From Streptomyces eurocidicus (lineage in GTDB: Bacteria > Actinomycetota > Actinomycetes > Streptomycetales > Streptomycetaceae), in assembly GCF_002891295.1 (NCBI RefSeq), contig NZ_LGUI01000012.1, positions 62,001 to 126,000 on the forward strand: a DNA stretch of 64,000 bases. Reading direction: 5' to 3'. Position numbers and translations under genes: made by a program. Numbering within the stretch: the stretch's first letter is position 1; each line of letters starts with the position of its first letter. The notes beneath the pieces are model-generated. The model did no database searches and was not told the DNA's origin. It saw only the letters and a program-made list of their open reading frames with translations. Of the stretch, positions 1-7,405 are shown piece by piece.

Positions 1-1210
1 GCGGCCGGAGCGCCAGGCCGAGGACGAGGAGGGCGAGGGCGACGAGGCCGGCGCCGAGGACTGCGGCGACCTGCGCGGTGTAGCGGAAGAGGCGGGCGCG
101 CAGCAGCGTCGCCAGGCCGGCGGCCAGGGCGAGCAGCCGGGGCCAGGGGCCGCCGGCTGGGGTGAAGGCGAGCACGGCGGTCGCGCCGACGACGACGGCC
201 GCGCAGCCGCCGACGAGGCCGAGGAGCAGCTCGTGGCCGCGCCGGACCTGGGCGGCGATGCGCTCGGCGTCCACGGGCTCGGGGCTCTGGCCGCGGGCGT
301 CGGGGTCGTCCGCGGCCGCGCCGCGGGGGGCGGCGTAGCCGATGGGGAGGCGGGCCGTCCGGGCGGAGAGGCCGGGCAGGAAGGCGATGGCGCCGATGGC
401 GACGACGGCGCAGACGGCGGCCGCGTCGGCCGGGCGGGAGTCGGTGAGGATCACGCAGAAGGCGGCGAAGGTGCCGGTGGCCGCGGTGGCGAGGGCGGCG
501 ACGAACGGCGCGTCGCCGGCGGGCATGACGGCGACGAGCGCGGCGGAGGCGACCAGGACGGCCGCGCAGCCGAGCAGGAACTGCAGCCGTCCGGCGCCCT
601 CGCCCGCCGCCGGGCCGAGCACCCCGGAGCCGGCGATCATCAGGTGCGGGAGGGCGGCGAGGCCGAGGGCGACGGCGGAGGCGCGGTCGGCGTAGACCCG
701 GGCCCGTACGCCCGCGAGGGCGGTCAGGAGGACGCCGACGGCGGCGGCGACGGCGCCGGGCACCCCGTGCATGTCGTGCCGGGCGGGGTCGGCGAACCAG
801 AGGGCGAAGCCCATGAGGGCGAGCAGCAGCGCTCCCCCGGCCAGGCCCCAGGCCCGCAGGAGCCGGTCGTTCCAGAGGGTGCGGTCGCGGGTGACCGCGG
901 CGGCGACGGCGTCGGTGACGTCGTCGTGCACGGCGGGCGGCAGCGACTCGGCGAAGGGCCGGAGGGAGAGCAGGTCGCCGTCGAGGATCCGCTGCGCGGC
1001 GAGCGAGCGGGCGCTGTCGAGGACGGTGCCGTCGCGGCGTACGAGGTGGTAGCCGGTGGGCGCGCCGACGGGCTGGGTCTGCCCGGTCAGGCGCAGGATC
1101 TCCGGATACACGTCGGCGACGGCGATGTCGTCCGGGAGGGCGACGTCTATCCGGCTGTCGGGCGCGACCACGGTCACTCTGCAGAAGCCGGTCGCAGCGG
1201 ACGTACTCAC
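1..1210 (-). CDS. eccD: EccD, type VII secretion integral membrane protein (partial, runs off the window start)
   Basis: Forms the multi-spanning membrane channel part of the ESX/T7SS core complex. The first ~100 residues look like the ubiquitin-like domain of the family (start MSTSATGFCRVTVVAP-like, with YPEILRLTG and SLRPFAESLPP). They are followed by repeated Leu/Ala/Val-rich membrane helices with short loops. About 403 codons are visible and the C-terminal end lies outside the window. The start is GTG at 1210, preceded by AAGGGG at good spacing. It is divergent from eccC across a ~205-base control region. The family assignment is firm because the adjacent eccC, eccB, eccE and mycosin genes complete the set. 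Confidence 0.88.
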   Translation of the reverse strand, partial: MSTSAATGFCRVTVVAPDSRIDVALPDDIAVADVYPEILRLTGQTQPVGAPTGYHLVRRDGTVLDSARSLAAQRILDGDLLSLRPFAESLPPAVHDDVTDAVAAAVTRDRTLWNDRLLRAWGLAGGALLLALMGFALWFADPARHDMHGVPGAVAAAVGVLLTALAGVRARVYADRASAVALGLAALPHLMIAGSGVLGPAAGEGAGRLQFLLGCAAVLVASAALVAVMPAGDAPFVAALATAATGTFAAFCVILTDSRPADAAAVCAVVAIGAIAFLPGLSARTARLPIGYAAPRGAAADDPDARGQSPEPVDAERIAAQVRRGHELLLGLVGGCAAVVVGATAVLAFTPAGGPWPRLLALAAGLATLLRARLFRYTAQVAAVLGAGLVALALLVLGLALRP

Positions 1211-1415
1211 CTATCGGGCCCCTTGGTTCGCTTGGTTCGCTCCGACGATCACTCTGGTGATCGCTCATGCTTGCGCGCGGCGGCCACCCTATCGGGAGGC
1301 TCGATCCGTACGTCGATAGGATCGCCGTTCCGCGCAGGGGAGGCCGTCGCCGTAAGGGGCGCCGGGCGGTGCCGCGCGGAATCGTCCTTGCCGTGCGGAG
1401 GGGTTGAGGCATCCG
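1211..1415. promoter_or_regulatory. eccD/eccC divergent control region
   Basis: This spacer must hold both promoters. It contains two tandem copies of TTGGTTCGC (1223-1240), a perfect palindrome GATCAC-TCTG-GTGATC (1247-1262), and an inverted repeat CCTATCG (1288-1294) / CGATAGG (1314-1320). The CTATCGGG core of that repeat recurs at 1211, beside the eccD ribosome site. The symmetric elements look like regulator-binding sites; which protein binds is unknown. Confidence 0.4.
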
Positions 1416-4400
1416 GTGAGCCAGATCGTGGTCAGTCGTCCACCCAGGGCTCTGCCGCCGGAGGTGCCCGGCGAGGAGATCCGTCTGGAGGCGCCTCCGG
1501 AGTTGCCGCGGGGCGGTCAGGACAGCGTGCTGATGCAGCTGTTGCCGACGCTGGGCATGGCCTCGTCGATGGTCTACTTCTTCATGCCGGGCGCCGCTCC
1601 GATGATGAAGATCATGGGCGTCATGATGATGTGCTCGACGCTCGGCATGACCATCGCGATGGTGGTGCGGCACCGTCAGGGCTCGCAGGGTCAGACGGCG
1701 GACATGCGCCGTGACTACCTCAAGTACTTGGCGCAGACGCGCCGGACGGTGCGGCGCACGGCGAAGGCGCAGCGGGACGCGCAGTTCTATCTGCACCCCT
1801 CCCCCGATCAGCTGTGGTCGGTGGTGGCGGAGGGGACGCGGCTGTGGGAGCGGCGGGCGAACGACGACGACTTCGCCCAGGTGCGGGTGGGGCTGGGCAC
1901 ACAGCAGCTCTCGACGCCGCTGGTGGCTCCCGAGACGGCGCCGATAGACGATCTGGAGCCGTTGACGACGGGGGCGATGCAGCAGTTCCTGGCGACGCAC
2001 GGTTCGCTGGACGGGATGCCGGTGGCGCTGTCGCTGCGGGCCTTCTACCACGTGACGCTGTCGGGCGAGCCGGAGACGGTGCACGGGACGGCACGGGCGC
2101 TGGTGGCGCAGCTGGTGACGCTGCATTCGCCGGAGGACCTGGTCGTCGCGGTGGTCTCGGCGCGGGGCGCGGCCTCGTACTGGGAGTGGGCGAAGTGGCT
2201 GCCGCATGTGCAGGTGCCGGGTGCGTTGGACGGGGCCGGTGCGCGGCGACTGATCGGTGATGACCTCGCCGAGTTGGAGGACCTGTTGCGGCCGCGGCTG
2301 GAGGGGCGTACGCGGTTCAGCCGTGAGGGGCAGCCGCTGCTGGACCAGCCGCATGTGGTGGTCGTGCTGGACGGCGGGGCGGTGCCGGCGGACTCGGTGT
2401 TCGCGGCGCCCGAGGGCCTTCAGGGCGTCACCATCGTGGAGGTCGTGCCGGGTGAGCTGGGTGAGCTGCGCGGTGGGCTGTCGGTGGTGGTGGAGCCGGG
2501 TTCGCTCCGGCTGATGTCGCAGGTCGCGACGTACGAAGGGGTGCCGGACACGCTGTCCATGGAGGCGGCGGAGGCGCTCGCGCGGCAGTTGGCGCCGCTG
2601 CGGGTGGGCGGTGGCGACGGCGACGAGCCGCTGCTGGCGAACCTGGACTTCACGGATCTGCTGGGCCTGGGTGACGCGGGTTCGGTGGACGTGGCGCGGA
2701 CCTGGCGGCCCCGGTCGGCCGCGGAGCGGCTGCGGGTGCCGATCGGCGTCAGCGAGGACGGCGCGCCCGTGATGCTGGACCTGAAGGAGGCGGCGCAGGA
2801 CGGCATGGGCCCGCACGGCCTGTGCGTGGGAGCGACCGGTTCCGGCAAGTCGGAGCTGCTGCGGACGCTCGTCCTGGGGCTCGCGGTCACCCATTCGTCG
2901 GAGAATCTGAACTTCGTCCTGGCGGACTTCAAGGGTGGCGCGACGTTCGCGGGCATGTCGGGGCTGCCGCACGTCGCGGCCGTCATCACCAACCTCGCGG
3001 ACGACCTGACGCTCGTCGACCGCATGCGCGACTCGATCACGGGTGAGCTCCAGCGCCGGCAGGAGCTGCTGCGCGCGGCGGGCAACTACGCCAACATCCA
3101 CGACTACGAGAAGGCGCGCGCCGCCGGGGCGGCGCTGGAGCCGCTGGCTTCACTCGTCCTGGTGATCGACGAGTTCAGCGAGCTGTTGACGGCCAAGCCC
3201 GACTTCATCGACATGTTCATCCAGATCGGCCGCATCGGCCGTTCGCTGGGTGTGCATCTGCTGCTGGCCTCGCAGCGTCTGGAGGAGGGCCGGCTGCGCG
3301 GTCTGGAGACGTATCTGTCGTACCGGATCGGTCTGCGGACGTTCTCGGCGGCCGAGTCGCGTACGGCGCTGGGCGTACCGGACGCGTACCACCTGCCGTC
3401 GGTGCCGGGTTCGGGTTATCTGAAGTTCGGTACGGACGAGATGACGCGATTCAAGGCGGCGTACGTCTCGGGCACGTACCGTACGGGCGCGAGCGCGGGG
3501 GCCGGCGGGCCGCTGCCGATCGAGCGGCGTCCGGTGCTGTTCACGGCCGATCCCGTGCCGGTGACGTACACGGCGCCGGCGCCCGTGCCGGACGGGCCGC
3601 GGCCGGGTGACGACGGGCTGGCCGACACGGTGCTGGACGTGATCGTGCGCCGGGTCGAGGGCCAGGGCCCGCCGGCCCACCAGGTGTGGCTGCCGCCGCT
3701 GGACCGGTCGTCGTCGCTGGACGAGCTGCTGCCGCCGCTGTCGGCGGTGGAGGGCCGTGGTCTGACGGCCCCGGACCTGCCCCGCGCCGGGCGGCTGTCG
3801 GTGCCCATCGGGCTCGTCGACAAGCCCTTCGAGCAGCGCCGCGACGTCCTGTACCGGGACTTCTCGGGCGCGGCGGGCAACATGCTCGTCGTCGGTGGCC
3901 CGCAGTCCGGCAAGTCGACGCTGATGCGGACGCTGATCTCGGCGTTCGCCCTGACGCACACGCCGGCCGAGGTGCAGTTCTACGGCCTGGACTTCGGTGG
4001 TGGCGGTATGAGCGCCGTCGCCGACCTGCCGCACGTGGGCGGTGTGGCCTCGCGCCTGGACCCGGAGCGGGTTCGCCGTACGGTCGCCGAGGTGGCGGGC
4101 ATCCTGGCCCGCCGCGAGGAGTACTTCCGGGCGCACGGCGTCGACTCGATCGGCACGTACCGGCGGCTCCGGGCGTCCGGGGAGATCTCCGACCAGCCGT
4201 GGGGCGACGTCTTCCTGATCGTCGACGGGTGGGCGAACTTCAAGCAGGAGTACGAGATGCTGGAGGGGGTCGTCACCGACATCGCGGGTCGCGGCCTGGG
4301 CTACGGCATCCACATCGTGGTGACCGCCTCGCGCAACATGGAGGTGCGCGCCTCGCTGAAGGACCAGCTGCTCAACCGGCTGGAGCTGCGGCTGGGCGAC

Positions 4401-5363
4401 ACGATGGACTCGGAGTTCGACCGTAAGGTCGCCGCGAACGTCCCGGCGGGTGTGCCGGGCCGCGGTCAGCTGCCGGAGAAGCTCCACTTCATGGCGGCCC
4501 AGCCGCGCATCGACGCAGGCAGCGACCCCGAGACGCTCACGGACGCGACGGCCGCGATGGTCCGCGCGGTCGGCGAGGCGTGGTCCGGCCCCGGCGCCCC
4601 GGGCGTCCGGCTCCTCCCCCGCAGGCTGCGCGCCGACGAGCTTCCCAAGGGCTTCGAGTACCCGCAGTACGGCGTGGCCATCGGTATCGACGAGACCAAT
4701 CTGGAGCCGGTCTTCGTCGACTTCGAGACCGATCCGTTCTTCCTGGTCTACGGCGAGAGCGAGGCCGGCAAGACGTCGGTGCTGCGGCTGCTGGCCAAGC
4801 AGATCACCGAGCGGTACGGCCCGGACGAGGCGAAGATCGTCGTCGGCGACTACCGCCGTACGCTCCTCGACGTCGTCCCCGACACGCACCTGCTGGAGTA
4901 CGCGCCGATCACCTCGGCCCTCACGGTGCACGCCAACGCGCTCAACGGCCTGATGGAGCGGCGCGCGCCGCAGCCGGACATCACCCCGCAGCAGCTGCGC
5001 GACCGCAGCTGGTGGTCGGGCCCGCGCTTCTTCGTCATCGTCGACGACTACGAGCTCGTCTCGACCAGCAGCGGCAACCCGCTGGCCGTCCTGACCGAGA
5101 ACCTGCCGTTCGCCCGCGACGTGGGCGTCCGCTTCATCATCGCGCGCAGCTCGGCCGGCGCGTCCCGTTCGATGTTCGAGCAGTTCATGCAGCGCGTACG
5201 GGAGCTGGGCGCCCAGGGCATCGTCCTCTCGGGCGACCCGGGCGAGGGCGACGTCCTGGGCGGCGTCCGCCCGCGCCCGATGCCGCCGGGCCGCGGCTAC
5301 TTCGTCTCCCGGAAGCGGGGGACGCCGCTGGTGCAGGTGGGGTGGGTGCCGGAGGAGCAGTAG
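1416..5363 (+). CDS. eccC: EccC, type VII secretion FtsK/SpoIIIE-type ATPase
   Basis: Motor ATPase that recognises WXG100 substrates and drives their export. It has 1315 residues. Two hydrophobic segments near residues 45-90 anchor it in the membrane. Three ATPase modules follow, with P-loops GATGSGKS (~472), GGPQSGKS (~827) and GESEAGKT (~1113), and Walker B-like strands LVLVIDEF, FLIVDG and FVIVDD. This is the fused EccCa/EccCb form usual in Streptomyces. The start is GTG at 1416, 12 bases after GGAGGGG (1397-1403). The in-frame TTG at 1404 abuts that site and cannot use it. A strong hairpin follows the stop. Confidence 0.96.
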   Translation: MSQIVVSRPPRALPPEVPGEEIRLEAPPELPRGGQDSVLMQLLPTLGMASSMVYFFMPGAAPMMKIMGVMMMCSTLGMTIAMVVRHRQGSQGQTADMRRDYLKYLAQTRRTVRRTAKAQRDAQFYLHPSPDQLWSVVAEGTRLWERRANDDDFAQVRVGLGTQQLSTPLVAPETAPIDDLEPLTTGAMQQFLATHGSLDGMPVALSLRAFYHVTLSGEPETVHGTARALVAQLVTLHSPEDLVVAVVSARGAASYWEWAKWLPHVQVPGALDGAGARRLIGDDLAELEDLLRPRLEGRTRFSREGQPLLDQPHVVVVLDGGAVPADSVFAAPEGLQGVTIVEVVPGELGELRGGLSVVVEPGSLRLMSQVATYEGVPDTLSMEAAEALARQLAPLRVGGGDGDEPLLANLDFTDLLGLGDAGSVDVARTWRPRSAAERLRVPIGVSEDGAPVMLDLKEAAQDGMGPHGLCVGATGSGKSELLRTLVLGLAVTHSSENLNFVLADFKGGATFAGMSGLPHVAAVITNLADDLTLVDRMRDSITGELQRRQELLRAAGNYANIHDYEKARAAGAALEPLASLVLVIDEFSELLTAKPDFIDMFIQIGRIGRSLGVHLLLASQRLEEGRLRGLETYLSYRIGLRTFSAAESRTALGVPDAYHLPSVPGSGYLKFGTDEMTRFKAAYVSGTYRTGASAGAGGPLPIERRPVLFTADPVPVTYTAPAPVPDGPRPGDDGLADTVLDVIVRRVEGQGPPAHQVWLPPLDRSSSLDELLPPLSAVEGRGLTAPDLPRAGRLSVPIGLVDKPFEQRRDVLYRDFSGAAGNMLVVGGPQSGKSTLMRTLISAFALTHTPAEVQFYGLDFGGGGMSAVADLPHVGGVASRLDPERVRRTVAEVAGILARREEYFRAHGVDSIGTYRRLRASGEISDQPWGDVFLIVDGWANFKQEYEMLEGVVTDIAGRGLGYGIHIVVTASRNMEVRASLKDQLLNRLELRLGDTMDSEFDRKVAANVPAGVPGRGQLPEKLHFMAAQPRIDAGSDPETLTDATAAMVRAVGEAWSGPGAPGVRLLPRRLRADELPKGFEYPQYGVAIGIDETNLEPVFVDFETDPFFLVYGESEAGKTSVLRLLAKQITERYGPDEAKIVVGDYRRTLLDVVPDTHLLEYAPITSALTVHANALNGLMERRAPQPDITPQQLRDRSWWSGPRFFVIVDDYELVSTSSGNPLAVLTENLPFARDVGVRFIIARSSAGASRSMFEQFMQRVRELGAQGIVLSGDPGEGDVLGGVRPRPMPPGRGYFVSRKRGTPLVQVGWVPEEQ

Positions 5364-5418
5364 CGGCTGTGCGGTTGCGGTCGCGGCCTGGCAGTAAGGG
5401 GATCGACAAGATCCGATG

Positions 5419-5550
5419 AGGGGGTGCGCCTGGCGCACCCCCCTTTGTTAGGTTCGAACGTACGAATGCCCTGGTGCGTAGGGGCGGGGTGGGCCTGAAT
5501 GGATTCCGGGGGGGGAATCGTGGCGTCCGAGTATGCGCGGGATCAGTGGG
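5419..5550 (+). repeat. Leader repeat, copy A (upstream of the lipoprotein gene)
   Basis: About 130 bases resembling 6765-6890. Shared parts in order are a GTGCGCC-centred hairpin, TTGTTAG, TTCG-N6-CGAA followed by ATGCCCT, and a G-run. Copy A then continues into GTG GCG TCC GAG, which parallels the start of the 173-residue gene (ATG GCA TTC GAG) in copy B. Its reading frame soon runs into a hairpin at 5578-5612. It looks like a duplicated promoter/leader whose coding part was lost. Confidence 0.55.
5420..5442 (+). terminator. Hairpin terminator after eccC
   Basis: Inverted repeat GGGGGTGCGCC / GGCGCACCCCC about 55 bases past the eccC stop, followed by a short T-rich stretch. A matching but slightly diverged hairpin lies at 6767-6787, where G-T wobble keeps the pairing. 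Confidence 0.65.
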
Positions 5551-5577
5551 CGGGGCGGGGTGAGCCGTTGACGACCC

Positions 5578-5612
5578 GGGGAACGCCGGGCGGAGGCCGC
5601 CCGGCGTTCCCC
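5578..5612 (+). terminator. Perfect 16-bp hairpin upstream of the lipoprotein gene
   Basis: GGGGAACGCCGGGCGG, a 3-base AGG loop, then the exact complement. There is no U-tract, as is common for Streptomyces terminators. It probably closes the vestigial leader repeat copy A and insulates the lipoprotein gene from eccC transcription. Confidence 0.55.
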
Positions 5613-5723
5613 GAGCAATGGAAATCTTTCTCGGCTGAAAGCTGGATCGCCTCGCGACTTCACCCTCAGGACCTGCGACCACAGGACGAGCGGGTAACAG
5701 AGCATTACCGAGAGGACGCATCG

Positions 5724-6479
5724 ATGAAAAATTCCGCTGCCACCAAGACCTCGATATCGGCGATTGCCATAGCCCTTGGGGTATCGCTCGGCGCGTGCGG
5801 CCATAATTCCACACCCATGGGATCGGCATCGCCGACGGCAACCGAGTCGGAATCACCCACTCCCCCGGCCGGAATCCACGGAGATCTGGGGAAGATCACG
5901 TCGGTGAACAGTGCCATGTCCGTGACTTCATTCCACTCGTCGGGGAGTACAACCGCCCTCGGCGGCGGCCGCATGGAGTTATGGTCAGATCCCCGTAAGG
6001 GGGTCCACACGACAGTGGTGTCGGACAAGACGGGTGCCGTTGGTGAGGGATTCTGCAGAAACGGGGTCAGCTATACAAGCGGGCCCCTGCTGATCGAATC
6101 TCTGCAACAGGCCGGAAAGATCGGCCGCGATCGTAAGCTCCCACCGCAGCTTGCGGATAAATACGTATCGTCCAACATGGGCGGTCAGGATTGCTCCGCG
6201 CTCTACAAAATCGACGAGCAAGCGACGCTCGACCCAACGGCGGACACAACGGTCGAAGGCAAGAAAACTATTGCGATCCGCTCGGCCAGCGGAGCAACAG
6301 AAGACGTCTATCAGGTCGCGGTAGAAGGAGACCCGTACATCTTGCAGATGAAGTCCACCCGAGATGGCCGCACCAGCACTACGACGTACGATTCGTTCGG
6401 CGAGAAGGTTGACATCAAACTACCGCCGATAGAACAGGTTATCTCGATGGAGCAGTTCCGCGAGCAATTGATTCCGTGA
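5724..6479 (+). CDS. Secreted lipoprotein, LppX/LprG-like
   Basis: A 251-residue predicted lipoprotein. The N-terminus MKNSAATK plus a hydrophobic stretch ends at the lipobox LGAC (Cys ~27), followed by a Ser/Thr/Pro-rich linker to ~residue 50. The rest reads as a beta-rich domain with two further Cys. Its end (DSFGEK...PP...VISMEQF) resembles the last strand of LppX/LprAFG lipid-binding lipoproteins, so a LolA-like half-barrel is possible; that is inference. The start is ATG 5724 after GAGAGGA. An upstream in-frame ATG at 5499 would bury the signal peptide and run through a hairpin. Base use is AT-richer than eccC. It opens the accessory island. Confidence 0.75.
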   Translation: MKNSAATKTSISAIAIALGVSLGACGHNSTPMGSASPTATESESPTPPAGIHGDLGKITSVNSAMSVTSFHSSGSTTALGGGRMELWSDPRKGVHTTVVSDKTGAVGEGFCRNGVSYTSGPLLIESLQQAGKIGRDRKLPPQLADKYVSSNMGGQDCSALYKIDEQATLDPTADTTVEGKKTIAIRSASGATEDVYQVAVEGDPYILQMKSTRDGRTSTTTYDSFGEKVDIKLPPIEQVISMEQFREQLIP

Positions 6480-6493
6480 GCTTGAATTGTGCG

Positions 6494-6532
6494 GCGAGGC
6501 GCGAGGTACGCAGGTGACCCTGTGCGCCTCGC
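6494..6532 (+). terminator. Hairpin after the lipoprotein gene
   Basis: GCGAGGCGC (6494-6502) pairs with GCGCCTCGC (6524-6532) around a 21-base loop, 15 bases after the stop. The ~230 bases between here and the next leader repeat show no supportable gene. Confidence 0.5.
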
Positions 6533-6764
6533 AGGGGGAACCGGACGCCAGGCAAAGGTGCACCGAGGCTCCGCAGGTCGTCGAACGCGTGCGCCCCTGG
6601 GCAGCGTCCGGTCGCGGCACGGGCGGGTACCGGAGCTTCGCGCCCCAGACAAAGGGGACGCGCCTCTGACACAGGGAGCTGGACCCGTGGGTCACGAGAG
6701 CCTTCGGAACCGCAGGGGGCTCGGGAGGCGTTGACGGTTAGAGATTCGACGAACATCCCATAAG

Positions 6765-6890
6765 GAGGGTGCGCCAGGCGCGCCCCCCTTGTTAGTTTCG
6801 AACACACGAATGCCCTGATGCCACAGGGTGCGTACGGGACCTACTGTCCGGGGGGAACGGGAAAACCATGGCATTCGAGAACGAGTGGGA
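6765..6890 (+). repeat. Leader repeat, copy B (upstream of the 173-residue gene)
   Basis: Second copy of the element at 5419-5550. It carries the GC hairpin, TTGTTAG, TTCG-N6-CGAA, ATGCCCTGATG, and the G-run that serves as ribosome-site region for the ATG at 6868. The hairpin has one G-C to G-T change that keeps pairing. Conservation upstream of a gene suggests a promoter, leader RNA or operator role. Confidence 0.5.
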
Positions 6891-7389
6891 CGAACTGCGA
6901 GCCGAGTCGGTGGCACGGCTGGAGCAGGACCGGGCCGGGGCGGCGGAGTCCCACACACGCCTCAACGGCACCGGGCCGGCCAGCGGCAACAACGGTGGCG
7001 ACAACTCCGGGCTCGCGTCCTCCGCCGCGAAGAAGAAGGCAGCCGTCTCGGCACTGGAGCAGCACGTACAGCCCGACACCCAGAAGGCCGGCAAGGTCAT
7101 GGACGAGACCACGGAGGCCGCGGCCAAGGGGTTCAAGGACTGGGCCACGGGCGCCGGCATCAACGAGGCGCTGAAGGGGTGGCGCGTCTCGGTCAAGGCG
7201 CTGGAGAACCGTCTCGCCGGAGAGAAGGCCGGGCTGTCGGGCGCCAACACGCTCTTCCAGGGCGCCGACAAGGGACTCGGCGGCCAGTTCGGCCTGTACG
7301 GCCCGCCGCTCCTGCCCCCCAGGCTGCCCGGCGCCGGCCAGACGGGCGGCAACGCGCCCTTCACCTCCCGCCTGACGAACTACAACTAA
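6868..7389 (+). CDS. Small helical T7SS-associated protein
   Basis: A 173-residue, Ala/Lys/Glu-rich soluble protein with no signal peptide. It begins MAFENEWDELRAESVARLEQ and has a Gly/Ser/Asn-rich break around residues 32-48. Long predicted helices follow, ending in a Pro/Gly-rich tail (LLPPRLPGAGQTGGN). It lies 16 bases before the WXG-like 778-residue gene, so the two are probably co-transcribed. Small helical proteins in this position often partner a larger T7SS substrate; that role is inferred from context. I do not recognise a named domain. Confidence 0.7.
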   Translation: MAFENEWDELRAESVARLEQDRAGAAESHTRLNGTGPASGNNGGDNSGLASSAAKKKAAVSALEQHVQPDTQKAGKVMDETTEAAAKGFKDWATGAGINEALKGWRVSVKALENRLAGEKAGLSGANTLFQGADKGLGGQFGLYGPPLLPPRLPGAGQTGGNAPFTSRLTNYN

Positions 7390-7405
7390 AGGAACCGGCC
7401 GGAGC

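Noticed and set aside
3150..5438. A 762-codon minus-strand frame across eccC
   Set aside because: It lies entirely opposite the three-domain EccC ATPase and reads as Arg/His/Leu-rich low complexity.
5499..5723. Upstream extension of the lipoprotein gene to ATG 5499
   Set aside because: It would run through a perfect 16-bp hairpin and place 75 residues before a clear signal peptide and lipobox.
6489..6734. 81-codon plus-strand frame between the lipoprotein and the 173-residue gene
   Set aside because: It starts inside the terminator hairpin, has no ribosome site, and its Arg/Gly-rich translation matches nothing.
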